Shown: positions 45,984 to 55,944, counted from the first letter of the stretch. The stretch is DNA of 64,000 nt from Pigmentiphaga sp. NML080357 (GCF_002188465.1 NZ_NINW01000008.1:62001-126000), one strand, 5' to 3'. Program-made: numbers and translations. The notes: a model not told the origin generated them from the letters alone.

Positions 45984-46313
45984 ATGTTTCCGTCAAAACC
46001 GCCGTGGCGGCACCCTCTCTAAAAAACCCACGCCGGGCCCGCCCCAGGGGGAGTAGTTTTGCCCTGGACAGCCCGGCTGCAAAATCGCTTCAAAACCCTC
46101 CCGGCGGCGCCGCCGCGCCAGGCGCCGGGTTTATCGGGAAAATGTTTCAGAATGAACTTTGAGCCGCTGCGCCGATCTATCCTTTTGAAATGTATCCGTT
46201 TTCACATCAGGGCTTCACAACGCGGAAAATTCGCTTCTAAAATGCGTTTGTTATCATGAGCACAAAATGCATTCCCGCGCCCACTCCTGACAAGACCAAC
46301 CACGTGGACAAAA
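45984..46313. other. gap before the hns-like gene
   Basis: The left part (46030-46130) has GC-rich hairpin-like sequence loosely resembling the dispersed repeats. The right part is AT-richer and holds the promoter-like pair described separately. No protein-coding frame is supported. Confidence 0.4.
46214..46243 (+). promoter_or_regulatory. candidate promoter of the hns-like gene
   Basis: TTCACA (46214-46219) and TAAAAT (46238-46243) are separated by 18 bases, with the start 71 bases further on. The tract is AT-rich, as expected for an hns promoter. Confidence 0.4.
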
Positions 46314-46667
46314 ATGGCTAAAGATACCTACCAGTCGCTGCAAGCCCAAATCCGGAAATTGCAGGAAAAGGCGGAAAGCGTCCGATTGAAACAACGCCAG
46401 CCGATCATTGCATCCATCCTGCGCTCGATGCAAGAGTACTCCATCACCCTGGACGAGCTGAAAGCGGCCCAGGCCAAGGGCGTACCTGCCCGCAAACGCA
46501 GCGCTGGTGCCGCCAAGCCGGCTTCCAAGCCGGCCAAGCAAGTGGCGCCCAAATACCGCCACCCCGAGACGGGCGAAACCTGGACCGGGCGCGGCAAGCC
46601 GCCGCGCTGGCTGGTGGCGGCCGAAGCGGGCGGCGCCACGCGAGAGCAGTTTCTCATCGCCCAGTAA
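46314..46667 (+). CDS. H-NS-family nucleoid-associated protein (BpH3-like)
   Basis: The 117-residue protein has a coiled-coil oligomerisation half (LQAQIRKLQEKAESVRLKQRQ, residues 8-30), a basic, Ala/Lys-rich linker (KRSAGAAKPASKPAKQ) and the H-NS DNA-binding motif in YRHPETGETWTGRGKPPRWL. H-NS silences AT-rich and horizontally acquired DNA. Bordetella BpH3 is of this short kind. It stands alone with its own promoter and terminator. It may silence AT-rich tracts such as the 55.7-56.0 kb regulatory region in this window. Confidence 0.92.
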   Translation: MAKDTYQSLQAQIRKLQEKAESVRLKQRQPIIASILRSMQEYSITLDELKAAQAKGVPARKRSAGAAKPASKPAKQVAPKYRHPETGETWTGRGKPPRWLVAAEAGGATREQFLIAQ

Positions 46668-46705
46668 ACGCGGCTCCGGCCGAATTTCCGCGGCCGGACA
46701 GCATT

Positions 46706-46745
46706 AAAGGTGGTTTTACGACTCATTTCGTAAAACCACCTTTTT
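46706..46745. terminator. strong hairpin terminator after the hns-like gene
   Basis: AAAGGTGGTTTTACGA pairs with TCGTAAAACCACCTTT around CTCATT, followed by TT. It also faces the convergent DMT gene. Confidence 0.85.
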
Positions 46746-46765
46746 GATTATTGCCGGCTGGAAAG

Positions 46766-47110
46766 CTATTTCTTGAAGGCGAAATAGACCGCCCCGATCA
46801 GGCAAAGCGCAGCCCATAAATGGTTCAGCCGCAGGCGTTCGTCCATGAACAGCAACGCGAAGGGCACGAACACTGCCAGGGTGACCACTTCCTGCAATAT
46901 TTTCATCTGGGTCACCGTGAGAAAGCCGAACCCATAGCGATTGGCGGGCACCATAATCGCATATTCAAAAAAAGCAAGGCCCCAACTTGCGACCAAGGCA
47001 ACATACCAGGGACTGCCGTGCGCATAGCGCAGGTGACCGTACCAGGCAAACGTCATGAAGGTATTGGACAAAGCCAGGAGCCCTACGAACCCCAATATCT
47101 GGGCCGCCAT
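46766..47110 (-). CDS. DUF486 (DMT superfamily) membrane protein
   Basis: The 114-residue protein starts at ATG 47110 behind a GGAGGG site and has four hydrophobic helices (about 5-25, 33-52, 67-88 and 95-112). It matches the DUF486 drug/metabolite-transporter-like family. DUF486 proteins are half-size and presumably act as dimers; the transported compound is unknown. It is divergent from the AcrR-like gene, with the palindrome between them, so the regulator may also control it. Confidence 0.82.
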   Translation of the reverse strand: MAAQILGFVGLLALSNTFMTFAWYGHLRYAHGSPWYVALVASWGLAFFEYAIMVPANRYGFGFLTVTQMKILQEVVTLAVFVPFALLFMDERLRLNHLWAALCLIGAVYFAFKK

Positions 47111-47150
47111 GCGCCCTCCCCGAAAAAATCCCAAGTCCTAAAACGTGGTA

Positions 47151-47182
47151 TGCTTACATACATCCATGCATGTATATAAGCA
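47151..47182. promoter_or_regulatory. 32-bp palindrome upstream of the AcrR-like gene
   Basis: TGCTTACATACAT and ATGTATATAAGCA are arms around C-CATG-C, with two mismatched pairs. It shares the ACAT-N-CATG-N-ATGT centre with the palindrome upstream of acrA at 42679-42708. The position between divergent DMT and acrR genes fits an autoregulatory operator. Confidence 0.8.
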
Positions 47183-47284
47183 TTGCGCAGTGGCATATCT
47201 ATTGCGGATCCCACTGATCATTCACACACCTCTGTCCGACAGCAGCCCAGGCTGATGCCGGGCAACCACCGGCTGGGCATGGCC

Positions 47285-47923
47285 ATGGTACGCAAAACGA
47301 AAGAGGAAGCGCTCGAAACCCGCACTCGCATTCTCGAAACCGCCGAACAGATCTTCAGCGAACAAGGGGTGTCCCACACCTCGCTGCAGGATATCGCGGC
47401 GGCCGCCAATGTAACCCGCGGCGCGATCTATTGGCACTTCAAGAACAAGACCGATCTGCTCGACGCCATGCTCCAGCGGGTCAAGATGCCCATCGAGGAC
47501 GCGCTCGAACGCAGTTGCGACGTCAGCTCTTCCGATCCGCTCGGTCAATTGCGCCGCAGCGCGGTGGGCGCCCTGCAACTGGTCTCCGAGGGCGCCAGCG
47601 CGCAACGCGTCTGTGAGATCCTGCTTTTCAAGTGCGAGTACGTGGCCGAAACCGCCGACATGCGCCGCCGCCACGTCGAAAGCCGCAAGATCGCGCTCGC
47701 ACGCTACGAAGAAGGCTTTGGCCGGGCCATCGAGCTTGGCCAGCTTCCGCCCCACACCGATCCCAAGATCGCCGCGCTCGGCCTGCATGCCATCATGCAC
47801 GGGCTCTTCATGGACTGGATGCTCGAACCCGGCGAGTTCGACATCAAGGAGGTGGGCGGCCACGCCATCGACGCCTTCTTCATGGGGCTGAAAACCAGTC
47901 GGCCGGGCAACTTGCCGGGCTGA
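47285..47923 (+). CDS. acrR: TetR-family transcriptional repressor, AcrR-like
   Basis: The 212-residue regulator begins MVRKTKEEALETRTRILETA, nearly the same as E. coli AcrR (MARKTKQEALETRQ..). It has the TetR helix-turn-helix (ISLQ-like LQDIAAAANVTRGAIYWHFKNK) and a ligand-binding helical domain. AcrR represses its own gene and the acrAB pump and releases DNA on drug binding. ATG 47285 is chosen by alignment to the family start; 47279 is an alternative. The pump lies 4.5 kb away with several unrelated genes between, which is unusual. Confidence 0.88.
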   Translation: MVRKTKEEALETRTRILETAEQIFSEQGVSHTSLQDIAAAANVTRGAIYWHFKNKTDLLDAMLQRVKMPIEDALERSCDVSSSDPLGQLRRSAVGALQLVSEGASAQRVCEILLFKCEYVAETADMRRRHVESRKIALARYEEGFGRAIELGQLPPHTDPKIAALGLHAIMHGLFMDWMLEPGEFDIKEVGGHAIDAFFMGLKTSRPGNLPG

Positions 47924-48018
47924 AATCCGGCTGGAACCTACGTCACGCTCGCCTCCCGCCAGGCCTTCGGCAATCGCTGCCGTCACGTTGCGCCTTTTGC
48001 GCTTGGGGCGGCCAGAGC

Positions 48019-48050
48019 AAAAAAAACCGTCGCATGGCGACGGTTTTTTC
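48019..48050. terminator. bidirectional terminator after the AcrR-like gene
   Basis: AAAAAACCGTCGC pairs with GCGACGGTTTTTT around ATG. It lies between the acrR gene and the convergent DUF4136 gene. Confidence 0.88.
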
Positions 48051-48066
48051 AGGCTGGCTGCGGAGG

Positions 48067-48708
48067 CTAGCGGCGCTTCTCGACTTCGTAGCTCACCTCT
48101 CTCACTTGTCCGTTGGTGTCGGGGAATCGATCGAAAATCGCGCGCACCAGATACGGCATCACCTCCGGCAACGCATCTCCCGAACCGGTACTCACCGCGG
48201 TGGATTCGTAGACCTTCTGGCCGTTCTGCTTCGCATCGCGGATCTCCACCTTCAGCGTGGCCCGCGAGGCATCGACCGTGGTAGACGTCCAGGTGGGCGG
48301 ATACGGCGGTCCCCAGGCAAAGCCCAGGCCACCGCGGCCGCGGTAGCCGAAGCCGCCCCAGCCGTAGCCCCAGGGCCCCCACGGTCCCCATGGTCCGTAG
48401 AAAGGATCGTAGGCCGGCCGCTCGATGCGCACCTGCACGGGTTCGACGCCATAGGAAAAGCTGACGGTGAAACGCGCCGGCTGGCCGGGCTTGGCCTCGA
48501 CCATGCCGGTGGGGCCGATGCCCGAACGAATCATGTCCGCGTATTGGCGGTACTCCAGGCTATCGCGCTGCGCCGCCTGCGAATCGAACGTCCACGCCGC
48601 GCCCACGGCGTCGGCGGGCCACTGCTGGAAGGTCGTGACCCGGGCGGGCACCGTAGTGGCGCACCCCGCGAGCAGGGCCACCGCTGCGACCTTGGCCGTG
48701 CGGGCCAT
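48067..48708 (-). CDS. DUF4136 lipoprotein
   Basis: ATG 48708 (MARTAKVAAVALLAGC) gives 213 residues with a lipoprotein signal, lipobox LLAGC. The DUF4136-like fold follows (TFDSQAAQRDSLEYRQYADMI, then AVSTGSGDALPEVMPYLVRAIFDRFP). A Gly/Trp/Tyr/Pro-rich repeat (GPWGPWGPWGYGWGGFGY) interrupts it at about residue 105. Members are outer-membrane or periplasmic lipoproteins of unknown role. The longer frame to 48759 is less likely. It is divergent from pepN. Confidence 0.75.
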   Translation of the reverse strand: MARTAKVAAVALLAGCATTVPARVTTFQQWPADAVGAAWTFDSQAAQRDSLEYRQYADMIRSGIGPTGMVEAKPGQPARFTVSFSYGVEPVQVRIERPAYDPFYGPWGPWGPWGYGWGGFGYRGRGGLGFAWGPPYPPTWTSTTVDASRATLKVEIRDAKQNGQKVYESTAVSTGSGDALPEVMPYLVRAIFDRFPDTNGQVREVSYEVEKRR

Positions 48709-48898
48709 CCAGGCCAACCTGTCCCGGCCGAAGAGAAAATTACATTTGGATATCCACATGGCGCTTTCGCATCCGCAGCAAGAATCGTAATTTAACCGTT
48801 ATGGGTCTTGGACCGGAATGGCGCGCATCGGTTCTGCACCGGCGCGCCGCCTCCCTCCCCGCTACAATCCCAGCCGCCGCTACTCGTATCTGCCTATC

Positions 48899-51598
48899 AT
48901 GCGAACCGATACTCCCGTCACGATCAGACGCCAGAATTACCTTCCGTTTCCGTACGACATCGCATCGGTGAAGCTGGAGTTCGACCTGGATCCCGACGAT
49001 ACGCTGGTGCGCTCGCGCCTGGAGGTCCGGCGCAAGGGCGACGGCCCGCTCGTACTGAACGGCGAAGACCTCGAACTGGTGTCGGTGAAAGTGGACGGCC
49101 GGCCCTGGGACGCCGGCCGCTACCAGCTCGACGAGCATACGCTCACGCTGGACGGCCTGGGCGCCGAGGCCGTGGTCGAGATCGCCTCGCGCTGCCGTCC
49201 CCAGGCCAATTCCGCGCTGATGGGCCTGTACGTCTCCAATGGCGTGTTCTTCACCCAGTGCGAAGCGGAAGGATTCCGGCGCATCACCTGGTTCCCCGAC
49301 CGGCCGGACGTCATGTCGCGCTATTCGGTCGTGCTGCGCGCTGACAAGAAGCGCTTTCCACAACTGCTTTCCAATGGCAACCTCGTCGCCCAGTCCGACC
49401 TGCCCGACGGCCGGCACGAGGCTCGCTGGGAAGATCCCTTCCCCAAGCCCTGCTACCTGTTCGCGCTGGTGGGCGGCGCCCTGACCTGGCGCGAGTCGCG
49501 CATGCGGACCCGGTCCGGCCGCGAGGTGCTGCTCCAGGTCTACAGCGATCCCGGCAGCGAAGGCAAGACCCAGTATGCGCTCGAATCGCTGGAACGCGCG
49601 GTGCGCTGGGACGAGCAGCGCTTCTCGCTGGAGCTCGACCTGGACCGATTCATGATCGTGGCCGCGCGCGACTTCAACATGGGCGCAATGGAGAACAAGG
49701 GCCTGAACATCTTCAATGCCGCCTATGTGCTGGCCGACCCCGAAAGCGCCACCGATGCCAACTACAGCGCGATCGAAGCCGTCATCGGCCACGAGTACTT
49801 CCACAACTGGACAGGCAACCGGGTCACCTGCCGCGACTGGTTCCAGCTGAGCCTGAAAGAAGGGCTGACGGTCTTCCGCGACCAGGAATTCACGGCCGAC
49901 ATGATGGCCGAGGGGCTCGATGCCGAGGCCGCCGCGAGCGCCCGCACCGTCAAGCGCATCGACGACGTCGTGACCTTGCGCGCCGCCCAGTTCCCCGAGG
50001 ACGCGGGCCCCATGGCCCATCCCATCCGCCCGGAAAGCTACCAGGAAATCGGCAACTTCTACACCGCCACCGTCTACGAGAAAGGCGCGGAAGTCATACG
50101 GATGCAGCAGACCCTGCTGACGCCGGCCGGCTTCAAGCGCGGATTGGACGAATACTTCCGCCGGCACGACGGCCAGGCGGTCACCTGCGACGATTTCGTG
50201 GACGCGATGGAGTCGGTCTATGTGCAGGACCATCCTGGCCGCGACCTGTCCGTTTTCAAGCGCTGGTACAGCCAGGCCGGCACGCCGCGGGTCAAGGTCA
50301 CCCTCGAACACGATCCCGTCAAGCGGCAATGCACCGTCACGCTGGCGCAGCGCTGCGAACCGGTGGGCGTGGAACGCCTGCCCGGCGCCCCGGCCAAGCT
50401 GCCCTTCCATATCCCATTCGCCATTGGCCTGCTCGACGCCGAAGGCCGGGCCCTGCCGCTCAGGCAGCCCGGCGACGCCACGGTGCGCGACACCGCGCTG
50501 CTCGAACTGACCACCGAACGCGCCCAGTGGACCTTCGAAAACATCGACGCCAAGCCGGTGCCTTCGCTGCTGCGCGATTTCTCCGCGCCGGTCATCGTCG
50601 AATACGACTACGCCGATCGCGAACTGGCGCTGCTGATGAAACACGACGGCAACGCCTTCGCCCGCTGGGAGGCGGGCCAGCAACTGGCCACCCGCGTCAT
50701 CCTGGCAGCGACGCGCGAGCGGCAGGAAGGCAAGCCTTTCGTGCTGGGGCACGACTTCATCGAGGCCTGGCGCGCCGTCCTCGCCGCCCCCGGGCTCGAT
50801 GCCGCCTACCGCGCCCGCGCCTTGACCCTGCCTTCGGAAAAAACGCTGGCCGAACATATGGCCAAGGTCGACCCCGTCGCCCTCTCGGCGGTGCGCGACG
50901 AAGTCCTGGGAGCGCTCGGCCGCGCGCTGGCGACGCAATGGCAGGCCGCGGTCGAAGCCAACCAGACGCCGGGCGCCTACTCGCCGGACCCGATCAGCGC
51001 CGGCAAGCGCGCGCTGAAGAACCTCGCGCTGACCTTCATGATGGCAGGAAACGTGTCCGGCGCGGCGGAACAGGCCTCGCGCCAGTACGCCTCGGCCCGG
51101 AACATGACCGACCGGATGGCCGCCCTGTCGGCGCTGGTCAATTTTGGCGCCCCGTCGGCGGCAGCCGATGCGCTGACCGATTTCTACGAGCGCTGGCAGG
51201 ACGACCCGCTGGTGGTGGACAAGTGGTTCGCCTTGCAGGCGACGGCCCGCGGCACCACTGTCGAAACGGTGGAGGGGTTGATGGTCCATCCCGCCTTCTC
51301 GTTGCGCAACCCCAACCGGGCGCGCTCGCTGGTCTTCCAGTTCTGCCTCAATAATCCATACGGTTTCCATCGCGCCGACGGCAGCGGCTACCGCTACTGG
51401 GCCAAGCAGGTCCTCGCGCTGGACGCCCTCAATCCCGAAATCGCCGCCCGTCTCGCCCGAGCCCTGGACCGCTGGGTCCGCTACGTACCCGAGCTGAGCG
51501 AGCCCATGCGACAAGCCTTGCAACAGGTACGCAACCATCCGGCCCTGTCGCGCAACGTTACCGAAATCGTTTCTAAAGCCTTGGAGATCGCCGCATGA
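48899..51598 (+). CDS. pepN: aminopeptidase N
   Basis: The 899-residue M1 metallopeptidase removes N-terminal residues from peptides. It has the GAMENKG substrate motif, the zinc site [11 protein letters not shown] with the second Glu downstream ([14 protein letters not shown]), and the helical C-terminal domains of the E. coli type. ATG 48899 starts [14 protein letters not shown], which fits the family. The C-terminus overlaps the fbp start by 4 bases (ATGA), so the two genes are coupled. The long frame on the other strand at 48740-51538 is an antisense shadow. Confidence 0.95.
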   Translation: MRTDTPVTIRRQNYLPFPYDIASVKLEFDLDPDDTLVRSRLEVRRKGDGPLVLNGEDLELVSVKVDGRPWDAGRYQLDEHTLTLDGLGAEAVVEIASRCRPQANSALMGLYVSNGVFFTQCEAEGFRRITWFPDRPDVMSRYSVVLRADKKRFPQLLSNGNLVAQSDLPDGRHEARWEDPFPKPCYLFALVGGALTWRESRMRTRSGREVLLQVYSDPGSEGKTQYALESLERAVRWDEQRFSLELDLDRFMIVAARDFNMGAMENKGLNIFNAAYVLADPESATDANYSAIEAVIGHEYFHNWTGNRVTCRDWFQLSLKEGLTVFRDQEFTADMMAEGLDAEAAASARTVKRIDDVVTLRAAQFPEDAGPMAHPIRPESYQEIGNFYTATVYEKGAEVIRMQQTLLTPAGFKRGLDEYFRRHDGQAVTCDDFVDAMESVYVQDHPGRDLSVFKRWYSQAGTPRVKVTLEHDPVKRQCTVTLAQRCEPVGVERLPGAPAKLPFHIPFAIGLLDAEGRALPLRQPGDATVRDTALLELTTERAQWTFENIDAKPVPSLLRDFSAPVIVEYDYADRELALLMKHDGNAFARWEAGQQLATRVILAATRERQEGKPFVLGHDFIEAWRAVLAAPGLDAAYRARALTLPSEKTLAEHMAKVDPVALSAVRDEVLGALGRALATQWQAAVEANQTPGAYSPDPISAGKRALKNLALTFMMAGNVSGAAEQASRQYASARNMTDRMAALSALVNFGAPSAAADALTDFYERWQDDPLVVDKWFALQATARGTTVETVEGLMVHPAFSLRNPNRARSLVFQFCLNNPYGFHRADGSGYRYWAKQVLALDALNPEIAARLARALDRWVRYVPELSEPMRQALQQVRNHPALSRNVTEIVSKALEIAA

Positions 51599-52617
51599 AG
51601 CGCAAGACGCTTACGCAATTCCTGATCGAGCAGCAGCGCGGCCCGGCCGCCCTGCCCGCCGAAGTCCGCCTGCTCGTCGAAATCGTCGCCCGCGCCTGCA
51701 AGGCCATCGGCCATGCCGTCGGCAAGGGTGCGTTGGGCGGCGTGCTGGGCAGCCTCGAGACCGAGAACGTACAGGGCGAGGTACAGAAGAAGCTGGATGT
51801 TCTCTCCAACGAGATCCTGCTCGAAGCCAACGAGTGGGGCGGCCAGCTGGCGGCGATGGCTTCGGAAGAGATGGAAACCGTCCACCTCATTCCCACCCAC
51901 TATCCCAAGGGCGAATACCTGCTGCTGTTCGATCCGCTGGACGGCTCCAGCAACATCGACGTGAACGTGTCCATCGGCACGATTTTCTCGGTGCTGCGCG
52001 CCCCGGACTCGGCCAAGGGCCGCCAGATCACCGAGCAGGACTTCCTGCAGCCGGGCGTCCGGCAGGTGGTGGCCGGCTATGCGGTGTACGGCCCCCAGAC
52101 CATGCTGGTCCTGACCGTGGGCACCGGCGTCTTCGGCTTCACGCTGGACCGCGAAGTGGGCTCGTGGGTGCTGACGCAGGAGAACATCCGCATTCCCGCC
52201 GACACCAAGGAATTCGCCATCAACATGTCGAACATGCGCCACTGGGCGCCGCCGGTGCGACGCTACGTCGAGGAGTGCCTGGCTGGCAAGGCCGGGCCGC
52301 GCGGCAAGGATTTCAACATGCGCTGGGTCGCCTCCATGGTGGCGGACGTGCACCGCATCCTGAACCGGGGCGGCATCTTCATGTATCCCTGGGATGCGCG
52401 CGAACCGACCAAACCGGGCAAGCTGCGGCTGATGTACGAGGCCAACCCGATGAGCATGATCGTGGAGCAGGCCGGCGGCGCGTCGACCAACGGCTTGCAG
52501 CGCATCCTCGATATCGAGCCGGCGGCGCTGCATGAGCGGGTAAGCGTGATACTGGGCTCGAAGAACGAGGTCGACCTGGTGACGCGCTATCACCAGGATG
52601 CGGGAAGCCAGGCCTAG
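51595..52617 (+). CDS. fbp: class I fructose-1,6-bisphosphatase
   Basis: The 340-residue enzyme has the metal-binding [13 protein letters not shown] motif at about residue 107 and the N-terminal [11 protein letters not shown] start of the class I family. Fructose 6-phosphate release by this enzyme is a gluconeogenic step. Length and order are normal, and the [13 protein letters not shown] segment near the C-terminus supports the call. It is translationally coupled to pepN. Bordetella does not grow on sugars and depends on gluconeogenesis, which fits. Confidence 0.95.
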   Translation: MKRKTLTQFLIEQQRGPAALPAEVRLLVEIVARACKAIGHAVGKGALGGVLGSLETENVQGEVQKKLDVLSNEILLEANEWGGQLAAMASEEMETVHLIPTHYPKGEYLLLFDPLDGSSNIDVNVSIGTIFSVLRAPDSAKGRQITEQDFLQPGVRQVVAGYAVYGPQTMLVLTVGTGVFGFTLDREVGSWVLTQENIRIPADTKEFAINMSNMRHWAPPVRRYVEECLAGKAGPRGKDFNMRWVASMVADVHRILNRGGIFMYPWDAREPTKPGKLRLMYEANPMSMIVEQAGGASTNGLQRILDIEPAALHERVSVILGSKNEVDLVTRYHQDAGSQA

Positions 52618-52690
52618 GACCGTTCATGCCGCGTTCGGCCGCGACCCCGGCATCGGGGCCGCGGCAAGATGCCGTGCCTGGCGGCCGGCA

Positions 52691-54136
52691 TCAGAACATG
52701 TCGAAATACTCGCGCTGCTCCCATTCGCTCACTTCGAGATTGAAGCGGGCGATCTCTGCCTCCTTGATGTGGCAGAAATAATCGACGAATCCCGCGCCCA
52801 GTCCCTCGCGCAGGCAGGCGTCGTCGCGCAGGCACCGCAGGGCCTCGGTAAGCGTGTGCGGCAGGCTGGCCGCCTCGGTTTCGTAGGGCACGTCGGCCGA
52901 CGGGCCGGGATCGAGGCGCCTGTCCATGCCATCCATTCCCGATAGCACCTGTGAGGCGAAGTACAGATAGGGATTGGCCGCCGGCTCGCCCACGCGGTTC
53001 TCGATGCGGGTGGCATTGTCGCCCGCGCCGCCCAGCACCCGCAGCATGACGCCCCGGTTGTCGCGCCCCCAGATGGCGCGGTCGGGCGCGAGGGAATAGG
53101 GTCGATAACGCTTGTAGCCGTTCAGCGTAGGAGTGGAGAGCGCCGTGGCGCCGCAGGCATGCGCCAGCAGGCCGCCCAGGTAGTGGCGGCCGGTTTCCGA
53201 CAGATCCATGCCCGCCTCGGCGGGAACGAAGGCATTACTGCCATCGGCAAGCCGGCGCAGCGATTGATGCAAGTGCCAGCCACTCGACACCACATTGGGA
53301 ATGCGCGGGCGGCACATGAACGTGGCATGGAAGCCGTTGCGGCGGCACACCTGCTTGACCGCGCTGCGGAACAGGATCATGTCGTCCGCCGTCTTCAGCG
53401 CGTTGCCGGGCGCGAACGTGAATTCGAACTGGCTGGGACCGAATTCCACTTCGAGCGAGCGCAGCGGCAGCGACAATTGCTGGGCCGTCGTACGTACCAG
53501 CTCCATGACCGCGTCCACCGAGTCGTAGCGCAACTCGGTCAGGTATTGGTAGCCGTGCGACATCAGCTCGACATCGGGCGGTACCCCGGGCTGGCCGGGC
53601 TGACCCGCGTCTTCCGGACGCATGTGATGCTGCGCCACCTTGAACACGTGGCATTCGACCTCCAGGCCGGTGATGAGGTCGAACCCCGCGCCATTGAGCT
53701 TGCCCAGCGTCTTGCGGAACAACTGGCGCGTGTCGAACGGCACGGGAACCCCGCTCTGGAAATAGGTGTCGCACAGCAGCCATCCGGTATTCGGCGCCCA
53801 GGGCAGCACCTTGAAGGTGAGCGGATCGGCCACCATCAGCACGTCCGCGGCGCCCTGCATCTCGGGGCGGCTGAAACCGCCGCCCGACGTGAACACCGGA
53901 AAGACCGTGCGGTGCGACGTGTCCTTGGCGAACATGGTGGTGGTAATGGTGACGCCGCTCTTGAGCGCGCGCACGGCCTCTTCCGCCACCAGCGTCTTGC
54001 CGCGCAATATGCCGTGCTGGTCGGGAAACGAAAACCTGACCACATCGAGCGTGCCGCGCTCGAGGGCTGCGACGACATCGCGTGCGGCATGCTGCTGAGC
54101 TTCGGACCACAAACCGAACCGATCCACGAAAGACAT
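52691..54136 (-). CDS. glutamine-synthetase-like gamma-glutamyl ligase (GlnT/TdnQ/PuuA-type)
   Basis: The 481-residue protein has the GS fold without the adenylylation-loop Tyr of GlnA. Landmarks are VVRFSFPDQHGILRG at the N-terminus, GLEVECHVFK and GPSQFEFTFAPGNAL (metal and substrate Glu), SSGWHLHQS, GYKRYRPYSL and NATRIENRVGEPAANPYLY. Such enzymes attach glutamate to amines; TdnQ does this to aniline ahead of dioxygenation. It is downstream of the Rieske gene, with a repeat between them. Its true substrate is not known. Confidence 0.85.
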   Translation of the reverse strand: MSFVDRFGLWSEAQQHAARDVVAALERGTLDVVRFSFPDQHGILRGKTLVAEEAVRALKSGVTITTTMFAKDTSHRTVFPVFTSGGGFSRPEMQGAADVLMVADPLTFKVLPWAPNTGWLLCDTYFQSGVPVPFDTRQLFRKTLGKLNGAGFDLITGLEVECHVFKVAQHHMRPEDAGQPGQPGVPPDVELMSHGYQYLTELRYDSVDAVMELVRTTAQQLSLPLRSLEVEFGPSQFEFTFAPGNALKTADDMILFRSAVKQVCRRNGFHATFMCRPRIPNVVSSGWHLHQSLRRLADGSNAFVPAEAGMDLSETGRHYLGGLLAHACGATALSTPTLNGYKRYRPYSLAPDRAIWGRDNRGVMLRVLGGAGDNATRIENRVGEPAANPYLYFASQVLSGMDGMDRRLDPGPSADVPYETEAASLPHTLTEALRCLRDDACLREGLGAGFVDYFCHIKEAEIARFNLEVSEWEQREYFDMF

Positions 54137-54149
54137 GAAAGAACTCCAA

Positions 54150-54250
54150 TGAGGAGGTCACCCCTTCCACGCTTCGCGCGTCCACCTCGCGGGGGCGGCA
54201 CTGGCGGACCGGCGGCGCCGGATCCGCTGTGCCCCAGGGGGGGTAGTACC
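54150..54250 (-). repeat. dispersed GC-rich hairpin repeat, copy E
   Basis: Half-length copy inside the 207-base gap between the Rieske and GS-like genes: CTTCGCGCG, CTCGCGGGGGCGGCACTGGCGG, the GGCGCCGGATCC hairpin and a CCCCAGGGGGGG run. It is 94 bases from the Rieske stop rather than abutting it. Confidence 0.6.
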
Positions 54251-54343
54251 AGGCCGGCGGGAAGAACGGCGTTCTTGCCCGCTGTTCGTTTTATTGCGCG
54301 ACTGCGTCAGCCACGAATGGCATGCAGGCGCGCCAGGGAGGGC

Positions 54344-55648
54344 TTACGCCGCCCACTTGGAGCTCTTGCGGCGCTTTTCATCCGCGATCCTCCAGTAGTC
54401 GCTCCAGGTATCGCCCGGCCCGATGCCGTCGATGGAAGGCGGGCCGGTAAGCGCGCAGGCTTGTGCATCGTCGATCATCATCAAGGCCTTCTCGCCCTTG
54501 GCGGCCTGGTCGATGGCCTCGAGCAGCAGGCGGCGGTAGGCGACGATGCCCTTGTCGGTGGACCCCAGGTGCTCGCGCGTGCGGTCCTGGATCTTGCCTT
54601 GCGATTCGACGGCCCATTGATCGTGCACGTTGATGTCGTGCCCCATGCCGGTGTAGGTTTGCGTGGCCTGCTCCCTGGCGTTGTAGCCATAGTTGTTGAA
54701 GCGGCCGACGCGCGGCATGTAATCGGGCAGTTCGTACAGGGCCAGGCGCTGATCGCGCATCTGCTTCTTGTCGACCGGCTGCCCGAAACTGGTGAAGATG
54801 GCATACCAATAGCAGCTCGTATCGTCCACCGGAACATGCCATTGCGCGATGGTCATTTCCGAACTCATCGGAATGATGAAGGCCTGCGGAAACACCAGGT
54901 TGGTCACGCGCACGTGGGTCTGCTCGCCGTCGAGCTTGCGCAGCGCGGTCAGGCGCAGGCCGTAGTCGGCCGCGTCGACCTTGATTTCCGGGCGATCGTA
55001 CTCGCGCAGCACCTTGGTGATGGGCAGGTTGGAGTCGGCGGAAGCGCCGCGGAATTGCTTGCCGTAGCTGGCCTCGGTGTCGCCGTCCTCGAAGAACCGG
55101 TGCAGATACGAAGCGTGGGCCGGATCGATGCCGACCTCCAGCGCCTGCAGCCAATTGCAGTCGAGATAGCCCTTGAACGCGAACGTATATTCGTCGGGCG
55201 CGACGAAACAATCGAAATGCGGAAACGCCGGCGGCTGGCCTTCGCCGATGTAGGCGAACAGGATGCCGCCTTTCTCCACGACGGGATAGGACTTCTGCTT
55301 GATCCGCTGGGGCAGCTTGCTGCCTTCAGGCTCGGCCGGGGTTTCCAGACAGGCGCCGTTCACGTCGAACAACCAGCCGTGGAACAGGCAGCGCAGCCCG
55401 CCGTCCTCGAGCCGGCCGAAGGCGAGGTCCGCACCGCGGTGCGGACAGTCGCGATCGAGCATGCCGTAGCGGCCCTGCTCGTCCCGGAACAGTACGAAAT
55501 CCTGGCCCATCAGCTTTACGGCTCGGATGGGACGCTCGCCCTCGAGCTCATCGACAAGAGCGACAGGCTGCCAATACTGGCGCAGCAGCGTGCCGGCCGG
55601 CGTACCCGGCCCGACGCGAGTGATGCGTTCATTCTGTTCGGGGGACAT
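54344..55648 (-). CDS. Rieske non-heme iron oxygenase, large subunit
   Basis: ATG 55648 with a GGAG site gives 434 residues. The N-terminal Rieske domain has C68-x-H70 and C87-x2-H90 for the 2Fe-2S cluster. The catalytic domain has Asp175 with the iron ligands His178 and His183 in DPAHASYLHRF, and a later carboxylate expected from the family. The length and the DCPHRGADL form are closer to phthalate 4,5-dioxygenase-like enzymes than to the ~350-residue VanA. It oxidises an unknown aromatic substrate. No reductase or ferredoxin gene is adjacent. Confidence 0.87.
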   Translation of the reverse strand: MSPEQNERITRVGPGTPAGTLLRQYWQPVALVDELEGERPIRAVKLMGQDFVLFRDEQGRYGMLDRDCPHRGADLAFGRLEDGGLRCLFHGWLFDVNGACLETPAEPEGSKLPQRIKQKSYPVVEKGGILFAYIGEGQPPAFPHFDCFVAPDEYTFAFKGYLDCNWLQALEVGIDPAHASYLHRFFEDGDTEASYGKQFRGASADSNLPITKVLREYDRPEIKVDAADYGLRLTALRKLDGEQTHVRVTNLVFPQAFIIPMSSEMTIAQWHVPVDDTSCYWYAIFTSFGQPVDKKQMRDQRLALYELPDYMPRVGRFNNYGYNAREQATQTYTGMGHDINVHDQWAVESQGKIQDRTREHLGSTDKGIVAYRRLLLEAIDQAAKGEKALMMIDDAQACALTGPPSIDGIGPGDTWSDYWRIADEKRRKSSKWAA

Positions 55649-55744
55649 CGTGGACTCCTTGGATGGAATGCGGCACGGGCTACGCCGAAAAAGATAACGA
55701 CCGCACAGCCCGCGGCGCAACGGTGTATGCAGAATGCTAGTCTA

Positions 55745-55760
55745 TGGATCCAATCATGTA
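55745..55760. promoter_or_regulatory. TGGATCCA operator-like site near the Rieske gene
   Basis: TGGATCCA at 55745-55752 followed by ATCATGTA. The core is a palindrome, and the 16 bases match 55919-55934 at 14 positions. It is about 100 bases upstream of the Rieske start. TGGATCCA resembles VanR operators described for Caulobacter vanillate genes, recalled from the literature. Confidence 0.6.
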
Positions 55761-55918
55761 AACCATGCCCTATCAAAAACAGATCCAAGCAGATCTCCAG
55801 ATTTGCAAATCTCCAATAACCCCCTTTATTTTCAATGAGTTATATCGACATATCGATTTCCCTAGCATTATGACGAACACAAGCCACGTGGCGCTTTTGC
55901 ACACCAGAAATAGAAAAC

Positions 55919-55944
55919 TGGATCCATTCATGCACATGGATACA
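55919..55944. promoter_or_regulatory. TGGATCCA operator-like sites near the VanR-like gene
   Basis: TGGATCCA at 55919-55926 followed by TTCATGCA, and a variant TGGATACA at 55937-55944, lie 70-95 bases before the VanR-like start. With the copy at 55745 they form a set around both divergent promoters, as expected if this regulator acts here. Confidence 0.55.

Noticed and set aside
48740..51538. 932-codon minus-strand frame over pepN
   Set aside because: Antisense shadow of pepN with no domain.
53159..55819. 886-codon plus-strand frame over the GS-like and Rieske genes
   Set aside because: It crosses two real genes antisense and has no start site or domain.
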